Of a DNA stretch of 64,000 nt, positions 22,486-33,286 are shown in pieces. The stretch is taken from positions 248,001 through 312,000 of the forward strand of contig JAFEMH010002569.1 of NCBI GenBank assembly GCA_022495995.1, written 5' to 3'. Both the position numbers and the translations under genes were made by a program. The notes below the pieces were generated by a model. The model worked only from the letters and a program-made list of their open reading frames with translations. It made no database searches and was not told the DNA's origin. Every line of letters starts with the position of its first letter. Position 1 is the stretch's first letter. This stretch comes from Adenophora triphylla var. japonica. Taxonomy: Eukaryota > Streptophyta > Magnoliopsida > Asterales > Campanulaceae.

Positions 22486-23995
22486 CTAGAACAGCAACAC
22501 CTAACATGATTTTTTTTAATAAAGAAAGAAATATAAAGGACCTATAATTGGTTGATAGTTAATTAATCCTCCATCTCATTGCATATATATATAAGTACGT
22601 AGAACAGAAGTATCCCTTTCTTTGGTCCCATTGTACATTATATTCTTGACCCGTAAGTAAATCAAACACAAAACCCTAAAAAGGCGTTAGCCAGATTTCT
22701 ATTACAAAGTCACACATAGTATTTAATGAAGTTGAAAATATGGCCCTTAATTATCTGGTTCACAACATTTTATATGACTCTATTACAAGGTCACACTCAC
22801 ACATAGTACTGAATGAAGTTGAAAATATGGCCCTTACTTTACTTACGTGGTTCATAACATTTTATATGACTTTGACCGAATACTACATTTTGGTGTCATA
22901 CATTTGATAACGTATACAATGGGCAAAATTATCCAAGTTTTATTCAAAATACTATATCCTCTATCCTAAACTTAATGTCAAAAAAAAAAAAAAAAAAATC
23001 AAATTTGCTGCTTAGCAAGGGTAATTTTGATTTTTTTTTATATTTATTTTGGGACAGAGGGATCACTATATTACAAACTAGGCTACTACCCGTGCGATGC
23101 ACGATTTTTTTAAATTTTGTCATTTGAAATTTAAAATATTTATTTTAATGGACATTTAAGTGATTTTAATAAAATAAATACTTAAATTCTTTTATGATCT
23201 TATTATACTGAGTTTAAATATGAATTAGAACTTGTTGTTTGAAAGTAAGATATATTAATTTCTCAAAAAATGAGCAATTATCATGTATTTTTTAACAATA
23301 AAGACACGTTCATATAGAATGAACGAATATTAAAAAGTCATATCTAAGAAAAAAATATAAAAAAGTCTTACCGTAAATATAACAACAAAAAATGAAATTT
23401 TGTTTGTTTCATAATAAAAGAAAAATATTGGATAAGTTATTTTAACATAAAGATATGATGCCAATAGAAAAATGGTTAAATAGGGAGTTTTGAATGTTTG
23501 GTGTGGCAAATATGTAGCTTAAACCGGAATATAAGAAGTAGTATTTTCAAATTGAAAAAATAAAATATTATTCATGTATATTAAAAATGAGAAATTTTAT
23601 TTTTAAATGTTAAATATTTAATGAACACCACATTAACCTCTAAAATTGATTTTTTTAGAATTGAATATTATTAGGTGTATGTAAATTGGTTAAGTTGAAT
23701 AATTAAAAGAAAATAACTGAAATTAATTAATTATTCATTGTGCAATTATATTTATTAGAGCATGTAAATTAGTTAAATTGAATAACTTAAGTAAAGTGAG
23801 AGGGAGTATTGGTATGAGAAACAATAATTAATATGGATGTATAAATATTTTAAACTAATTAATTAAAGCTGAGTAATTAATTAAATTAATGAGTGATGAT
23901 GTCAACATGTGTTTTGGAGGGAAATTTTTTCACCAGAAGCAGCCAAGTGTCCAATGATGACATCAGCGGTTATTGTTTTAGTAGAATAGTATAGA
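22486..23995 (-). repeat. Array unit 5
   Basis: 1510 bp with a short TATA tract; ATG at 22505-22507 (minus). Confidence 0.9.
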
Positions 23996-24084
23996 CTAGA
24001 ACAGCAACACCTAACATGATTTTTTTTTATAAAGAAATAAATACAAAGGACTTATAATTGGTTGATAGTTAATTAATCCTGCAT

Positions 24085-24180
<96 letters not shown>

Positions 24181-25434
24181 TATGTAGAACAGAAGTTTCC
24201 CTTTCTTCGGTCCCATTGGACATTATATTCTTGACCCATAAGTAAATCAAACACAAAACCCAAAAAAGGCGTTAGCCAGATTTCTATTACAAAGTCACAC
24301 ATAGTATTGAATGAAGTTGAAAATATGGTCCTTAATTATGTGGTTCATAACATTTTATATGACTCTATTACAAGGTCACACTCACACATAGTACTGAATG
24401 AAATTGAAAATATGGCCCTTACTTTACTTACGTGGTTCACAACATTTTATATGACTTTGACCGAATAATAAATTTTGGTGTCATACATTTGATATCGTAT
24501 ACAATGGGTAAAATAATCCAAGTTTTATTCAAAATACTATTTCCTCTATCCTAAATTTAATGTCCAAAAAAAAATAATCAAATTAGCTGCTTAGCAAGGG
24601 TAATTTTGATTTTTTTTTTTATATTTATTTTGGGCCAGAGGGATCACTATATTATAAACTAGGCTACTACCCGTGCGATGCACGGTTTTTTAAATTTTGT
24701 CATTTAAAATTTAAAATATTTATTTTAATGGACATTTAAGTGATTTTAATAAAATAAATACTTAAATTCTTTTATGATCTTGTTATACTGAGTTTAAATA
24801 TGAATTAGAACTTGTTGTTTGAAAGTATGATATATTAATTTCTCAAAAAATGAGCAATTATCATGTATTTTTTAATAATAAAGACACGTTCATATAGAAT
24901 GAATGAGTATTAAAAAGTCATATCTAAGAAAAAAGAATAAAAAAGTCTTACAGTAAATATGTAGTTTAAACCGGAATATAAGAAGTAGCATTTTCAAATT
25001 GAAAAAATAAAATATTATTCAAGAATATTAAAAATGAGAAATTTTATTTTTTAATGTTAAATATTTAATGAACACCACATTAACCTCTAAAATTGATTTT
25101 TTTTAGAATTGAATATTATTAGATGTTGGTTAAGTTGAATAATTAAAAAAAATAACTGAAATTAATTAATTATTCAATGTGCAATTATATTTATTTGAGC
25201 ATGTAAATTATTTAAATCGAATAACTTAAGTAAAGTGAGAGGGAGTATTGGTATGAGAAACAATAATTAATATGGATGTATAAATATTTTAAACTAATTA
25301 ATTAAAGCAGAGTAATTAATTGAATTAATGAGTGATGATGTCAACATGTGTTTTGGAGGGAAATTTTTTCACTAGAAGCAGCCAAGTGTCCAATGATGAC
25401 ATCAGCGATTATTGTTTTAGTAGAATAGTATAGA
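23996..25434 (-). repeat. Array unit 6
   Basis: 1439 bp with an expanded TATA tract and an internal deletion of roughly 145 bp at about 24960, between two AAATAT(G) words that flank the missing segment in other units. ATG at 24015-24017 (minus). Confidence 0.9.
24087..24178. repeat. (TA)n tract at TATA position of unit 6
   Basis: 92 bp of AT alternation; the flanking CTCATTGCA seen in other units is shortened to CT. Confidence 0.95.
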
Positions 25435-27363
25435 CTAGAACAGCAACACCTAACATGATTTTTTCTAATAAAGAAAGAAATACAAAGGATTTATAATTGG
25501 TTGATAGTTAATTAATCCTGCATCTCATTGCATATATATATAAGTACACAAAATCAGGGGAGAAACGCGTTTCTTCGTCGCGTATGGAGAAACGGGGCAA
25601 CGCTCGTCGCGCGACGAACTTAGCCACAACTGGATATCACTTTCATCAGTTTCTGGATATCCAGAACATTGAATATGGATATCTAGAAACTTTGGAAATG
25701 ATATCCAAAAAAAATACAAAATATTTGGTTTCACTTTCATCAGTTTCTGGATATCCAGAACATTGAATATGGATATCCAGAAAAAATATTTGGCTTCTGG
25801 ATATCACTTTCATCAGTTTCTGGATATCCATATTCAATGTTCTGGATATCCAGAAACTGATGAAAGTGATATCCAGTTGTGTGTCTAAGTTCGTCGCGCG
25901 ACGAACGTTGCCCCGTTTCTCCATACGCGACGGAGAAACGCGTTTCTTCAAAGACCGTCTCATATAAGTATGTAGAACATAAGTATCCCTTTCTTCGGTC
26001 CCATTGGACATTATATTCTTGACCCGTAAGTAAATCAAACCCAAAACCCAAAAAAGGCGTTAGCCAGATTTCTATTACAAAGTCACACATATTATTGAAT
26101 AAAGTTGAAAATATGGCCCTTAATTATGTGGTTCACAACATTTTATATGACTCTATTACAAGGTCACACTCACACATAGTACTTAATGAAGTTGAAAATA
26201 TATCCCTTACTTTACTTACGTGGTTCACAACATTTTATATGACTTTGACCGAATACTAAATTTTGGTGTCATACATTTGATAACTTATACAATGGGTAAA
26301 ATTATCCAAGTTCTATTCAAAATACTATTTCCTCTATCCTAATATTAATGTCAAAAAAAAAAAAAAATCAAATTTGCTGCTTAACAAGGGTAATTTTGAT
26401 TTTTTTTATATTTATTTTGGGACAGAGGGATCACTATATCATAAACTATGCAACTACCCGTGCGATGCACGGTTTTTTAAATTTTATCATTTGAAATTTA
26501 AAATATTTATTTTAATGGACATTTAAGTGATTTTAATAAAATAAATACTTAAATTCTTTTATGATCTTATTATACTGAGTTTAAATATGAATTAGAACTT
26601 GTTGTTTGAAAGTAAGATATATTAATTTCTCAAAAAATGAGCAATTATTATGTATTTTTTAACAATAAAGATACGTTCATATATAATGAATGAGTATTAA
26701 AAAGTCATATCTAAGAAAAAAATATAAAAAAGTCTTACCGTAAATATAACAACAAAAAATGAAATTTTATTTGTTTCGTAATAAAAGAAAAATATTGAAT
26801 AAGTTATTGTAACATAAAAATATGATGCCAATAGAAAAATGGTTAAATAGGGAGTTTTGAATGTTTGCTATGGTAAATATGTAGTTTAAACCGAAATATA
26901 AGAAGTAGCATTTTCAAATTGAAAAAATAAAATATTATTCATGACTATTGAAAATGAGAAATTTTATTTTTAAATGTTAAATATTTAATGAACACCACAT
27001 TAACCTCTAAAATTGATTTTTTTAGAATTGAATATTATTAGGTGTATGTAAATTGGTTAAGTTGAATAATTAAAAGAAAATAACTGAAATTAATTAATTA
27101 TTCAATGTGCAATTATATTTATTTGAGCATGTAAATTAGTTAAATTGAATAACTTAAGTAAAGTGAGAGGGAGTATTGGTATGAGAAACAATAATTAATA
27201 TGGATGTATAAATATTTTAAACTAATTAATTAAAGCTGAGTAATTAATTGAATTAATGAGTGATGATGTCAACATGTGTTTTGGAGGGAAATTTTTTTCA
27301 TCGGAAGCAGCCAAGTGTCCAATGATGACATCATCAATTATTTTTTTAGTAGAATAGTATAGA
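25435..27363 (-). repeat. Array unit 7
   Basis: 1929 bp; 1505 bp without the MITE and its duplication. The MITE sits in the TATA region, between a TATA copy and the upstream part. ATG at 25454-25456 (minus). Confidence 0.9.
25547..25961. mobile_element. Hairpin MITE, Mutator-like family, copy 2 (415 bp)
   Basis: It is flanked by the 9-bp direct repeat ATATAAGTA (25538-25546 and 25962-25970), present once in other units. It starts near AGGGGAGAAACGCGTTTCTT and ends GTTTCTTCAAAGACCGTCTC, matching copy 1. The two arms, each well over 150 bp, are nearly perfect inverted copies (CGTCGCGCGACGAAC, CTGGATATCACTTTCATCAG and their complements), so this copy is almost one long hairpin. No coding capacity. 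Confidence 0.88.
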
Positions 27364-28845
27364 CTAGAACAACAACATCTAACATGATTTTTTTTAATAA
27401 AGAAAGAAATACAAAGGACTTATAATTGGTTGATAGTTAATTAATCCTGCATCTCATTGCATATATTTATAAGTATGTAGGACAAAAGTATCCCTTTCTT
27501 CGGTCCCATTGGACATAATATTCTTGACCCGTAAGTAAATCAAACACAAAACCCAAAAAAGGCGTTAGCCAGATTTCTATTACAAAGTCACACATAGTAT
27601 TGAATGAAGTTGAAAATATGGCCCTTAATTATGTGGTTCACAACATTTTATATGATTCTATTACAAGGTCACACTCAGATATAGTACTGAATGAAGTTGA
27701 AAATATGGCCCTTACTTTACTTACGTAGTTCACAACATTTTATATGACTTTGACCGAATACTAAATTTTGGTGTCATACATTTGATAACGTATACGATGG
27801 GTAAAATTATCCAAGTTTATTCAAAATACTATTTCCTCTATCCTAAACTTAATGTCAAAAAAAAAAATCAATTTTGCTGCTTAGCAAGAGTAATTTTGAT
27901 TTTTTTTATTTATTTTGGGACAGAGCGATCACTATATTACAAACTAGGCTACTACCCGTGCGATTCACGGTTTTTTAAATTTTGTCATTTGAAATTTAAA
28001 ATATTTATTTTAATGGACATTTAAGTGATTTTTAATAAAATAAATACTTAAATTCTTCTATGATCTTATAATACTGAGTTTAAATATGAATTAGAACTTG
28101 TTGTTTGAAAGTAAGATATATTAATTTCTCAAAAAATGAGCAATTATCATGTATTTTTTAACAATAAAGACACGTTCATATAGAATGAATGAGTATTAAA
28201 AAGTCATATCTAAGAAAATTACCGTAAATATAACAACAAAAAATGAATTTTTGTTTGTTTCGTAATAAAAGAAAAATATTGGATAAGTTATTTTAACATA
28301 AAAATATGATGCCAATAGAAAAATGGTTAAATAGGGAGTTTTGAATGTTTGGTGTGGCAAATATGTAGTTTAAACCGAAATATAAGAAGTAGCATTTTCA
28401 AATTGAAAAAATAAAATATTATTCATGAACATTAAAAATGAGAAATTTTATTTTTAAATGTTAAATATTTAATGAACACCACATTAACCTCTAAAATTGA
28501 TTTTTTTAAAATTGAATATTATTAGGTGTATGCAAATTGGTTAAGTTGAATAATTAAAAGAAAATAACTGAAATTAATTAATTATTCAATGTGCAATTAT
28601 ATTTATTTGAGCATGTAAATTAGTTAAATTGAATAACTTAAGTAAAGTGAGAGGGAGTATTGGTATGAGAAACAATAATTAATATGGATGTATAAATATT
28701 TTAAACTAATTAATTAAAGCTGAATAATTAATTGAATTAATGAGTGATGATGTCAACATGTGTTTTGGAGGAAATTTTTTTCACCGGAAGCACGCAAGTG
28801 TCCAATGATAAATCAGCGGTTATTGTTTTAGTAGAATAGTATAGA
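27364..28845 (-). repeat. Array unit 8
   Basis: About 1482 bp; the TATA tract is short and altered (ATATATTTATAAG). It ends at GTATAGATTATCATG, where it joins the middle of another unit instead of a unit start. Confidence 0.88.
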
Positions 28846-29561
28846 TTATCATGTATTTTTTAACAATAAAGAAACGTTCATATAATGAATGAGTATTAAA
28901 AAGTCATATCTAAGAAAAAAATATAAAAAAGTCTTACTGTAAATATAACAACAAAAAATGAAATTTTGTTTGTTTCGTAATAAAAGAAAAATATTGGATA
29001 AGTTATTTTAACATAAAAATATGATGCCAATAGAAAAATGGTTAAATAGGGAGTTTTGAATGTTTGGTGAGGCAAATATGTAGTTTAAATCGAAATATAA
29101 GAAGTAGCATTTTCAAATTGAAAAAATAAAAGATTATTCATGAATATTAAAAATGAGAAATTTTGTTTAAAATGTTTAATATTTAATGAACACCACATTA
29201 TCCTCTAAAATTGATTTTTTTATAATTGAATATTATTAGGTGTATGTAAATTGGTTATGTTGAATAATTTAAAGAAAATAACTGAAATTAATTAATTATT
29301 CAATGTGCAATTATATTTATTTGAGTATTTAAATTAGTTAAATTGAATAACTTAATTAAAGTGAGAGGGAGTATTGGTATGAGAAACAATAATTAATATG
29401 GATGTATAAATATTTTAAGCTAATTAATTAAAGCTGAGTAATTAATTAAATTAATGAGTGATGATGTCAACATGTGTTTTGGAGGGAAATTTTTTCACCA
29501 GAAGCAACCAAGTGTCCAATGATATCAGCGGTTATTGTTTTAATAGAATAGTATAGATTAG
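28846..29561 (-). repeat. Array unit 9, partial (distal end of array)
   Basis: About 716 bp matching only the second half of a unit; it lacks start codon, TATA region and Stowaway remnant. It ends at GTATAGATTAGAAG, after which sequence is unrelated, so this is the original outer edge of the amplified segment. Confidence 0.85.
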
Positions 29562-29680
29562 AAGTCAAAGAGTTTTAGTTCAAGCGCCATTTTATATAAA
29601 AGGTCATAGGTTCAATCTCCACCAAATACACTTTTAAGTGTTACTCTTTTAATAGTTTAAAACATTCATTAATAATAATC

Positions 29681-29910
29681 TACTACTTCAGTTTTGGTTT
29701 AAGATTTTTACTTTTCTTTTTGATGTGTCTCAGTTTAAATTTCTTAGTAGCTTTATTACCTAAAATGGATAATGAGACCCATTTGTCATTCTTACGACAA
29801 AAACTCTCTACCCACTTTCTCTCTTATACTTTACTTTTTATATTAATAACATTTTTTTTAATATCTGTGCAAAGTAAAACTAACAATATTAAACTGACAC
29901 GGAGGGAGTA
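29681..29910. mobile_element. Stowaway-like MITE (230 bp)
   Basis: The right end CACGGAGGGAGTA is the reverse of the typical TACTCCCTCCGT start; the left end TACTACTTCAGTTTTGGTTT is its diverged partner. TA lies at each edge. No ORF of interest. Confidence 0.75.
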
Positions 29911-31104
29911 ATATTTTTTTAAAACAATATTACAAGTTAGATTTTTCGTGTGTTTGCTAGTTTGATAGACGATGTGCCAACACAGAAGGGGAAATTAGCT
30001 ATTTTCTTTTCTTGGTCCAAATGTATAGTTTGCCTATAATACAATTCTCATCCATCTTTGATAGAAAATGATGTGTACGCTTCAAATTAAACAATAGCCT
30101 TCGAAGTTATTTATGTTGGAACGGTTCAACTACAGGCGTAGTAACGAATCTAGTCCGGTTGAGTTTTTTTATTTTTTTATTTTCGAGCTCGAGTTCATTT
30201 AAAAAATATTGAGTTCGAGTTTGAAACAGATTATTGCTCCAAAGTTGAATCGAGTTTGGAGTTGATCGTAAGTTGCTCGTAAACAGCTTGAGCCGTTATC
30301 AAACTCGAGTATTAACGAGTCGAGCTCGAGCTTTTGCTCATTTTCTTAAACTATGAAAAATTGAGTTCATAACACTATTCTCGAGTCGAGCTTGAGATTT
30401 GCAACAATGAAAAGATTGAGTTTTTAATGAACTAACCGAGCCGAGTTCGACTTTTTTTTTTATAGGGTACAAAGAAAATATCATGTTTTTTTTTTCCGAA
30501 GCCAAGTTCGAGACAAGTTGATCGCAAAAGAAATTCGTCAAACACACAAGTCGTGCACGATCTACTCAAAAACTAAACAATTGTTAAAATCTTGTTTAAA
30601 CTCGAGTCGAATCACAATTCAAGCTCACTCGACTTCGAGTTTTTTTTTGAGCCGGTCTCATATCAAGTTTGTATAACACATTTGATAATGTATTCAATGG
30701 AGAAAGTTGACTAATTCCCGTCACAGACTACTCCCTCCGTTCCGAAAATTTATTTTCTTTTTTTCCGTTTTTAGTTTGAATAAATTTTGAAAAATAATTT
30801 AGGCTACTCATAAATTTCTAATGAAAATTTTAAAATTTGTTATTGATATATCATTATAAATATTATATATACAATTATTAGATTCTCATTAAAATAATTA
30901 AAGGTAAGCAAAATTATTGTTCTAAGTTAATTTAAACAAATATTGTTTTTTTTTTAAATATATAATTACACAAGCATTATAAGGACAAAGTTGTCCAAAA
31001 TACTATTCATCATTTTCATTTTAAAAATTAGATTTCTACTCTGAACGTATCAAAAAGGAAAGTAGAACTCTTACTCCGGGTCGATACTTTTTTAAAAAGG
31101 AAGG
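29911..31104. other. Intergenic AT-rich DNA with repeat remnants
   Basis: No gene seen. 30130-30660 is rich in CGAGCTCGAG/GAGTTCGAG words in both directions, as in many noncoding plant repeats. At 30729 a Stowaway-like start (TACTCCCTCCGTTCCG) opens a possible MITE whose other end, around 31075, is too decayed to place. Confidence 0.5.
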
Positions 31105-32337
31105 GCAAATTATAAGATAGGGATCGAAGTCCACGGAGAGGTATCAATTTGAGTCTTGACTTTTTCAATTTTAGCGATTTAGGGTCTGACTTGACTAATT
31201 TTGACCAGTTTTGGGCCTTTTAACGATTTATATCCAAAATCCCGGTTAAGTGAACACATGCGTTGCGTGTGAGATTGAGTGAGACTTTTTCGTCATTTCG
31301 CGTTAAGGAGGGCATAAAGTCCACGAATAGGTAACAATTTACGGTCTGACTTTTCAGTTTTAGTAATTTAGGGTATAACTTGACTATTTTTTACCAGTTT
31401 AGGGGTTTTGACGATTTTCGTCCAAAATTCCCGTTAAGTGAACACATGCGTTGCATGTTAGATTGAGTGAGGGTTTTTTCGTCATTTCACGTTCAATGCT
31501 GGTTGTATTAGGCGCGAAAATGTCCATGCTTTCCCCCTATTGAAACAAAATGAAATTAAATTCTATCAGACAAGTATTCCCAAATAAAATTAGGGATTTT
31601 ATTATAAAGATCGGAAGATGCGTGTGTGGTGAAATCGAGTAAATACATACGTCACAGTGGGAAAGGAATCCAACTCGAAGATTTCTACAATGCCCAATGA
31701 AATCAATAAGTAATTATAACCCCTAATTTTTGCCCTAATTTTTTGCCGAATATTTGCAGGCGAATTGTGGGTATCTCTAATGATATGATCCAGAGATTTG
31801 CGCAAGTTAAAAGACAGTCATACCTGGGTTGATATGAAAGAAGAATAAAAAGGAGGACGAAATTGGAGGATTAAAAAGAAGCCAAAAAAGACAAAATTGG
31901 TGGATTGAAAAGAATAAAAGGCGGTTATACCTTGAACATGAAATGACGAAAATACTTTTACTCAATCTCAAATGCAACACACGTGTTCACTTAACAAGGA
32001 TTTTAGATGGAAATCTTCAAAAATCCCCAAACTGGTAAAAATAGTCAAATCAGACCCTAAATGGCTAAAATAGAAAAGTCAGAACCCAAATTGGTAGCTC
32101 TCCGTGGACTCCAGGCCCTATTTTGTCAATTGCCCAGAACACAAAATGAAAAAAAAAACCTAACCCAATCTCACATGCAGCGCACGTGCTCACTTAACGG
32201 GGATTTTGGATGAAAATCGTCAAAAAGCCACAAACTGATAAAAAATAGTCAAGTCAGACCATAAATTGCTAAAATTGAAAAGTCATGCCCAAAATTGATA
32301 CATTTCCATACACTTCAGGCCCTATTTTGTAATTTGC
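31105..32337. mobile_element. Foldback element with doubled inverted arms
   Basis: Two direct copies of a roughly 190-bp segment (from 31105 and from about 31310; both contain GTTAAGTGAACACATGCGTT and end TTTTCGTCATTTC) are mirrored by two inverted copies (about 31935-32125 and 32150-32337). The outermost ends GCAAATTA/TAATTTGC are inverted. The centre (about 31500-31930) is unrelated and shows no credible gene. Long arms suggest a Mutator-like or foldback element. No target duplication was found. Confidence 0.7.
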
Positions 32338-32480
32338 ACATAAGGAAATTGTACTTTGACTCCTAGACGTACTTTATCTATTTATTTTTGTGTTTCAATA
32401 TGGTCCCTTTGTCCCATTTGAAGTTTTAGTATTTTTTGTTGGTACAAAATTAAAAAAATATTATTTATATTCAAAAGTAT

Positions 32481-32995
32481 TGTTGGGTTTGATGCCTTTG
32501 AGGATTGGGGACCCCCAATCGTGGGTCAAGACAAACAAATATGTAATTTCGGAGATTTTTGAGCAGTGGCACGACCGTGCTGAATTTGGCACGACCGTGC
32601 CAGCTTCCACGCGCGATCGTGCCAGACGGTGTTTGCTAGATCCGAGCGGACACGAACGTGTAGACCAAAGGGCACGACCGTGTCAAATTGAGTTGCATGA
32701 TCGTGCATGTAAAGGTGCACGACCGCACCGTTGAATTTTGGGCTTTGGGCCGACTGGATAATGAGAAGGATTAGAAAACCATGCAGGGTTAGGAATTGTG
32801 CTGTGTAAATACTCCCCTACCCCCTAACAATCATATTTAATCCTGGTGTGACAGAGATCTATAATTCTAGGGTTCATAAGTTCAGTTGCTCATTTGTTTC
32901 TCTAGATTAAGATTTGCACAGTCATGAATTTTTGTGATCAAGAATTCGTGCAACATAGTTAGAGATTGTAATCTGTGATTTCTCAAGTTATAATA

Positions 32996-33064
<69 letters not shown>

Positions 33065-33153
33065 GTGAACGTAGTTAAGTTGGTGAAACACGTATATTGT
33101 TGTGTTGTGTAATTGCTGTTTGATTGCTATTTTCCATTGACTTTGTTCTAACA
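32481..33153 (+). repeat. 5' LTR of Copia-3
   Basis: 673 bp from TGTTGGGTTTGATG to TTGTTCTAACA. The inner end is set by the primer site three bases later. It holds a cluster of GCACGACCGTGC palindromes (32568-32720) and a (CT)n tract. No second copy in the window. Confidence 0.82.
33001..33060. repeat. (CT)n microsatellite in the Copia-3 LTR
   Basis: 60 bases of perfect CT alternation, about 90 bases before the LTR end, in the part expected to be the transcribed leader. Confidence 0.97.
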
Positions 33154-33156
33154 AAC

Positions 33157-33169
33157 TGGTATCAGAGCC
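33157..33169 (+). other. Copia-3 primer-binding site (initiator tRNA-Met)
   Basis: TGGTATCAGAGCC three bases after the LTR end. Confidence 0.92.
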
Positions 33170-33286
33170 AGATTTGGTTAAGAAAGGTCTAGAGGTATTT
33201 CGCTACAGAAAAAGATGGGATCAGTAATATAATTACCAATTGACAAGTTCAATCTGAAGAATAGTTTTAGTCTTTAGCAAATCAAG

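Larger units (their letters stand above)
15652..29561 (-). repeat. Tandem array of receptor-gene 5' region: eight units plus one partial
   Basis: A unit of about 1505-1512 bp is repeated head to tail, with unit starts at 15652, 17827, 19413, 20925, 22486, 23996, 25435 and 27364 and a partial unit from about 28846 to 29561. Each full unit begins inside codon 7-8 of the receptor gene and contains its start codon, T-run, TATA region, a Stowaway-like MITE, a CCGTGC-GAT-GCACGG palindrome and the motif GTGAGAGGGAGTATTGG. Units are highly similar by eye. Length differences come from two MITE insertions, (TA)n growth and one deletion of roughly 145 bp. Only unit 1 is joined to a full receptor ORF. 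The array most likely grew by unequal crossing-over from an initial duplication. Confidence 0.93.

Noticed and set aside
29561..31104. Another receptor gene or gene fragment upstream of the array
   Set aside because: No LRR or kinase-like translation was found on either strand; only AT-rich DNA and repeat remnants.
32390..32734. 114-codon ORF with Arg/Ala/Gly repeats
   Set aside because: It spans the Copia-3 LTR boundary and reads repeated GCACGACCGTGC palindromes.
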